A DNA stretch of 8,927 nt, taken from CAZDHT01 sp964505325. GTDB taxonomy: Bacteria; Planctomycetota; PUPC01. Under the pieces are notes generated by a model. That model saw only the letters and a program-made list of their open reading frames with translations, had not been told where the DNA came from and searched no databases. The first letter of the stretch is position 1; each line of letters begins with the position of its first letter. The stretch covers positions 1 through 8,927 of the forward strand of contig CAZDHT010000228.1 in the NCBI GenBank assembly GCA_964505325.1, written 5' to 3'. Shown here piece by piece: positions 6,047 through 8,927 of this stretch. Made by a program: the position numbers and the translations under genes.

Positions 6047-7156
6047 TCACAGGACGATATCCTTCAGCGTCTTCGGCACGCTCGACAGCACCTTGACGCC
6101 CTTGGTGGTGACCAGCACGTCGTCTTCGATGCGCACGCCGCCGAACCCTGGAATGTAAATCCCCGGCTCGACGGTGAAGACCATGCCTCGTTTCAACACG
6201 GCGTCCGACTTCGGCCCGACCGTGGGCGCCTCGTGCACCTGCATTCCGATGCCGTGCCCGAGGCTGTGGCCGAACTTCCGCCCGAACCCGGCGCGGGTAA
6301 TATGCCGCCGGGCCGCCGCGTCGATCTCTCTTGCCGCCACGCCGGGCCGGGTCTTGCGGATCGCCCGCCGCTGCGCCTCCAGCACAACGCGGTAAATCCG
6401 CTCAAACTTAGACGGAATCTTATGGTGGAAAAACACCCGTGTCAAGTCGCAAACATATCCGCAGCCGGCCACGCCCCAGTCAATCAGAATGGCATCTCCG
6501 GCCTTCATTCGCTGGCCGGTCACCCGGGCGTGGGGCAGCGAGCCGCGCGGGCCGAACGCCACGATGGTTGGGAACGCCATGCCGTCGAAGCCAAGGCCGC
6601 GAACGAAGTACTCCATTTCCGTCGCGATGTCGTGTTCGCGGATCCCCGGCACCAGGAACGGCTTGACGTGCTCGATGCACTTCTCCGCCGCGCCCAGGCA
6701 CGCCACGATAGCCCGGGTCTCTTCCCGGTCTTTGACCGCCCGCAGCCGCTCCACCAGACCGGTCGTGCTGACCATCTCGATCTTGCGCCGGCCCCTGCGG
6801 GACGAAGAGCCCAGCGCATCCCGGAGGCGTTCCGCCGATTCGAGCGTGAGGACGCCCGCCTCGACGCCCAGGCTGGTCACGCCCAGCTTCCTGGCCTGTC
6901 GGACGATGGCTTTGACCATGCTGTCCCGCCGCTGGACGATCCGGTAGCTTTTGCACTCGTCGGCCGCCTGCTCGACGTACCGGAAATCCGTGAGGAAGAG
7001 CGCGTCGGACCCGGTGAGCAGGAGGGCGGAGCTGTCGCCGGTGAACCCGCTCAGGTACCGGACGTTCGACTCGTCGCTGATGAGGAGCGAGTCAAGCTTC
7101 TGTCGCCGAAGCTGGGTGCGGAGCTGCTTCAGACGGCGGGCGACGATGCGCGTCAT
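6047..7156 (-). CDS. M24B metallopeptidase, Xaa-Pro aminopeptidase type
   Basis: A 369-aa protein of the creatinase/pita-bread family. Residues about 8-135 match the creatinase N-terminal domain (ESNVRYLSGFTGDSSALLL, LFLTDFRY). Residues about 140-365 form the catalytic domain. The five metal ligands are present: D226 (IDWG), D237 (CDLTR), H301 (GHGIGMQVHE), E330 (TVEPGIY) and E344 (RIEDDVLVT). H209 and H308 are the usual assisting histidines. It should remove N-terminal residues preceding proline, or cleave Xaa-Pro dipeptides; the exact substrate is not clear from sequence, so I give no symbol. The ATG at 7156 overlaps the stop of the preceding small gene in an ATGA and has only a weak GAGAG upstream, consistent with translational coupling. 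B. subtilis likewise carries such a gene, yqhT, directly before efp. Confidence 0.93.
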   Translation of the reverse strand: MTRIVARRLKQLRTQLRRQKLDSLLISDESNVRYLSGFTGDSSALLLTGSDALFLTDFRYVEQAADECKSYRIVQRRDSMVKAIVRQARKLGVTSLGVEAGVLTLESAERLRDALGSSSRRGRRKIEMVSTTGLVERLRAVKDREETRAIVACLGAAEKCIEHVKPFLVPGIREHDIATEMEYFVRGLGFDGMAFPTIVAFGPRGSLPHARVTGQRMKAGDAILIDWGVAGCGYVCDLTRVFFHHKIPSKFERIYRVVLEAQRRAIRKTRPGVAAREIDAAARRHITRAGFGRKFGHSLGHGIGMQVHEAPTVGPKSDAVLKRGMVFTVEPGIYIPGFGGVRIEDDVLVTTKGVKVLSSVPKTLKDIVL

Positions 7157-7389
7157 GATGTTCTCTCGCCACGAAGAGCGCGAAAAGGAAAGGGAGATTC
7201 CCGGCCTTGCTCAGAGTGACAGGGCGTGTCCGCCTTCTCTCTTCGGCGCGATGTGCCCACGCACCCATGTGCTCCCGCGCCCGCGCGCCCCGCCCGGACG
7301 TAGTAGCCCGGCTCCTCCTCGGGCATCGTGTCACAGCCGCCGGCTGCGATCGGCAAGCACGCCAGGAGCAGGAAGAGCAAGCATTTCAT
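7153..7389 (-). CDS. Small putative lipoprotein with a repeat-like tail
   Basis: A 78-aa ORF. The N-terminus MKCLLFLLLACLPIAAGGC resembles a lipoprotein signal with lipidation at C19; the -3 residue is Ala rather than the preferred Leu. An acidic stretch DTMPEEEPGYY follows. An AAGAGGAGAGG purine run lies 8 nt upstream. The start overlaps the purB stop in an ATGA, and its own stop overlaps the peptidase start in another ATGA. From about residue 32 the protein becomes Arg/Gly-rich, and the tail (CHSEQGRESP) looks like translated intergenic repeat rather than selected protein. A short original lipoprotein may therefore have had its 3' end replaced. No function can be assigned, and it could be a chance ORF. 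Confidence 0.5.
   Translation of the reverse strand: MKCLLFLLLACLPIAAGGCDTMPEEEPGYYVRAGRAGAGAHGCVGTSRRREKADTPCHSEQGRESPFPFRALRGERTS
7157..7224. repeat. Possible dispersed repeat under the lipoprotein tail
   Basis: On the - strand this stretch reads TGTCACTCTGAGCAAGG, then GGGAATCTCCC and TTCGCGCTCTTCGTGG. From memory, such strings occur as intergenic repeats in several bacterial genomes, where they are translated as CHSE..ESP or as LFALF-type peptides. Only this copy is in the window, so the repeat nature is inferred, not shown. It carries the weak ribosome-binding region of the peptidase gene. Confidence 0.3.
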
Positions 7390-8837
7390 ACCGTTATCCT
7401 CTCCTCTTGGAGCCGCGTCATCGCGGCACGGTATCTCCTTCGAATCGGGCCGACGACGTCGCGCAGGAATTCCGACACCTGCGACGGCGCCCGGCCCACG
7501 AACCGCCGAGGCTCCGTCATCGATTTGAGCATCCCGCGCACTGCGGCGAACGCGTCGTCGCCCGCCAGCCGCTGGAGCAGATCGTTGTCCGCGCCCTCCT
7601 GCTTGACGGCCTTTGCCGCCGCCTGCGAGTGCACCCGGATCCGCTCGTGCAGCTCCTGCCGGTCGCCGCCGGCCTTCACCGCGGCCATCAGGATCTCCTC
7701 GGTGGCCATGAAGGGCAGCTCGGCCGCCAGCCGCTTCGCAATCTGGGCCTTGTTCACCACCAGCCCGCTCGCCACGTCGATGCAGATGTTCAGGATCGCG
7801 TCGGTGGTGAGGAAGGACTCCGCAATGGCGAGGCGGCGGTTCGCGCTGTCGTCCAGCGTCCGTTCGAGCCACTGCGTCGCCGCGGTCATCGCCGGGTTCT
7901 GCGCCCCGTTGATCACCAGGCGCGCCAGCGCGCAGATGCGCTCACTCCGCATCGGGTTTCGCTTGTACGCCATCGCGGACGAACCGACCTGCTTCCTGCC
8001 GAACGGCTCCTCGATTTCCTTGAGGCCCTGGAGCAGGCGGATGTCGTTCGTCATCTTGCTCGCCGACTGGGCGATGCCCGACAGCGCGGCCAGCGCCTGC
8101 GCGTCCACCTTTCGCGGATACGTCTGGCCGGTGACCGGGTACGTGCTGGCGAAGCCCATCTTCTTCGCGATGAGCTTCTCCAGCCGCACTACCTTGCGCT
8201 CGTCGCCGTTGAAGAGCGCGAGGAAGCTGGCCTGCGTGCCGGTGGTGCCCTTGACGCTGCGGAAGCGGAGCCGGTCGAGCCGCGTCTCGATCTCCTCGAC
8301 GTCGAGGACGAAGTCCTGCGCCCACAGGCACGCCCGCTTGCCCACCGTGGTCGGCTGCGCCGGCTGGAAGTGGGTGAAGCCGAGCGTGGGCAGGCCCTTG
8401 TACTTCGCGGCGAACTTGCCGAGCAGGTCGATCAGCTTCGCCAGCTTGGCCCCGAGGAGCCGCAGCCCCTCGCGGATCTGGATCAGCTCCGTATTGTCGC
8501 CGACGAAGCAACTCGTGGCGCCGAGGTGGATGATCCCCTTCGCCTTGGGGCATTGCAGGCCGAACGCCTTGACGTGCGCCATCACGTCGTGCCGCGTCTG
8601 CCTCTCGATCCGTTCGGCGACCGCGTAGTTGATGTTGTTCGCCGCCCGCTTCATCTCGTTGATTTGTGTCTGCGTGATGGGCAGGCCGAGCTCGCGTTCC
8701 GCCTCCGCCAGTGCGATCCACAGCCGCCGCCAGGTGCCGAACTTGAAGTCGTCCGAGAACACGTGCGACATCGCCGCGCCCGCGTAGCGCGTGGCGACCA
8801 CGCTGCGATAGCTTCCGCGTTCGCTCTTCTTGCTCAC
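7386..8837 (-). CDS. purB: Adenylosuccinate lyase, eukaryote-like type
   Basis: A 483-aa protein acting twice in purine synthesis: it releases fumarate from SAICAR and from adenylosuccinate. I chose the GTG at 8837 because GGAGG (8844-8848) lies 6 nt upstream, the length then matches human ADSL (484 aa), and the longer frame runs upstream through the predicted promoter. Family blocks are clear: YRSVVATRYAGAAM, the HDVMAHV segment with catalytic-region H83, GFTHFQPAQPTTVGKR with H156, and the flexible-loop signature GSSAMAYKRNPMRSER (about 285-300) holding the catalytic serine. The sequence resembles human ADSL far more than E. coli PurB. The signature has Ala where the superfamily pattern SSxMPxKxN has Pro. 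It is the first gene of the operon, and its stop overlaps the next start in ATGA. Confidence 0.96.
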   Translation of the reverse strand: MSKKSERGSYRSVVATRYAGAAMSHVFSDDFKFGTWRRLWIALAEAERELGLPITQTQINEMKRAANNINYAVAERIERQTRHDVMAHVKAFGLQCPKAKGIIHLGATSCFVGDNTELIQIREGLRLLGAKLAKLIDLLGKFAAKYKGLPTLGFTHFQPAQPTTVGKRACLWAQDFVLDVEEIETRLDRLRFRSVKGTTGTQASFLALFNGDERKVVRLEKLIAKKMGFASTYPVTGQTYPRKVDAQALAALSGIAQSASKMTNDIRLLQGLKEIEEPFGRKQVGSSAMAYKRNPMRSERICALARLVINGAQNPAMTAATQWLERTLDDSANRRLAIAESFLTTDAILNICIDVASGLVVNKAQIAKRLAAELPFMATEEILMAAVKAGGDRQELHERIRVHSQAAAKAVKQEGADNDLLQRLAGDDAFAAVRGMLKSMTEPRRFVGRAPSQVSEFLRDVVGPIRRRYRAAMTRLQEERITV

Positions 8838-8862
8838 GGATTCCCTCCGCCAGAGAAGCCAC

Positions 8863-8891
8863 ATTGTAACCGCTCGCACCCTATACGGCAA
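8863..8891 (-). promoter_or_regulatory. Predicted sigma70-like promoter of the purB operon
   Basis: Read on the - strand, TTGCCG (8891-8886) is followed after exactly 17 bp by TACAAT (8868-8863). The -10 matches consensus at five of six positions and the -35 at four. Transcription would start near 8856, giving a leader of about 19 nt with the GGAGG of purB. No second convincing promoter is seen in the 94-nt accB-accC gap, so this may drive the whole eight-gene series. Confidence 0.6.
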
Positions 8892-8897
8892 CGATTC

Positions 8898-8927
8898 GAT
8901 TGCGGATTGGGGATTGCGGAATGCGGA
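8898..8927. repeat. Short tandem repeat GATTGCGGA, cut by the window edge
   Basis: GATTGCGGA occurs at 8898-8906 and 8912-8920, joined by TTGGG, and ATGCGGA continues to the last base. The unit resembles the GATTGCGGATTG-type intergenic repeats I recall from planctomycete assemblies, but its full extent cannot be seen. It begins 7 bp upstream of the predicted purB -35 box. Confidence 0.5.

Noticed and set aside
7207..8628. Long + strand ORF opposite purB
   Set aside because: A Ser/Arg-rich antisense shadow of purB, common in GC-rich genes.

Overview
The window reads as a piece of a GC-rich bacterial chromosome made mostly of housekeeping genes. The organism cannot be fixed from the sequence alone. 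The eukaryote-like PurB, the linked peptidase-efp-accB-accC order and repeat-rich gaps with motifs I associate from memory with planctomycete-type genomes make Planctomycetota or a relative my best guess, at low to moderate confidence. I see no transposase, phage gene, CRISPR array, toxin-antitoxin pair or defence gene.

Layout. On the + strand, a promoter-like pair (78-106) precedes a complete tRNA-Leu(CAA) with encoded CCA (116-203). A FliB/YkgJ-type cysteine-cluster protein follows 47 nt later, from a TTG start (251-1501). A convergent, gene-free stretch (1502-1997) then holds three structured repeat elements: a MITE-like unit with 12-bp perfect inverted ends, a GAGYAM-type hexamer tract with an inverted partner, and a short imperfect palindrome touching the last stop codon of the - strand operon.

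Everything from 8837 down to 1998 is on the - strand in one tight series: purB, a tiny putative lipoprotein gene, an M24B Xaa-Pro aminopeptidase, efp, accB, accC, a two-TM Asp23/AmaP-like protein, and an uncharacterised 268-aa protein. Gaps range from 4-nt ATGA overlaps to 94 nt. A good sigma70-like promoter (TTGCCG, 17 bp, TACAAT) lies just upstream of purB, so one transcript of about 6.9 kb is likely.

How the genes fit together. AccB (biotin carrier) and AccC (biotin carboxylase) are half of acetyl-CoA carboxylase; no carboxyltransferase subunit is present here. EF-P rescues ribosomes at proline stretches, and AccB, encoded next, has a PPP in its linker. The order peptidase, efp, accB, accC, Asp23-family gene parallels the B. 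subtilis yqhT-efp-...-accB-accC-yqhY region, which supports reading the membrane protein as Asp23-related. The last gene of the series has no function I can name and is the best candidate for something undescribed. The window is otherwise ordinary, and its oddities are the intergenic repeats, the lipoprotein tail and a few residue substitutions in conserved motifs.
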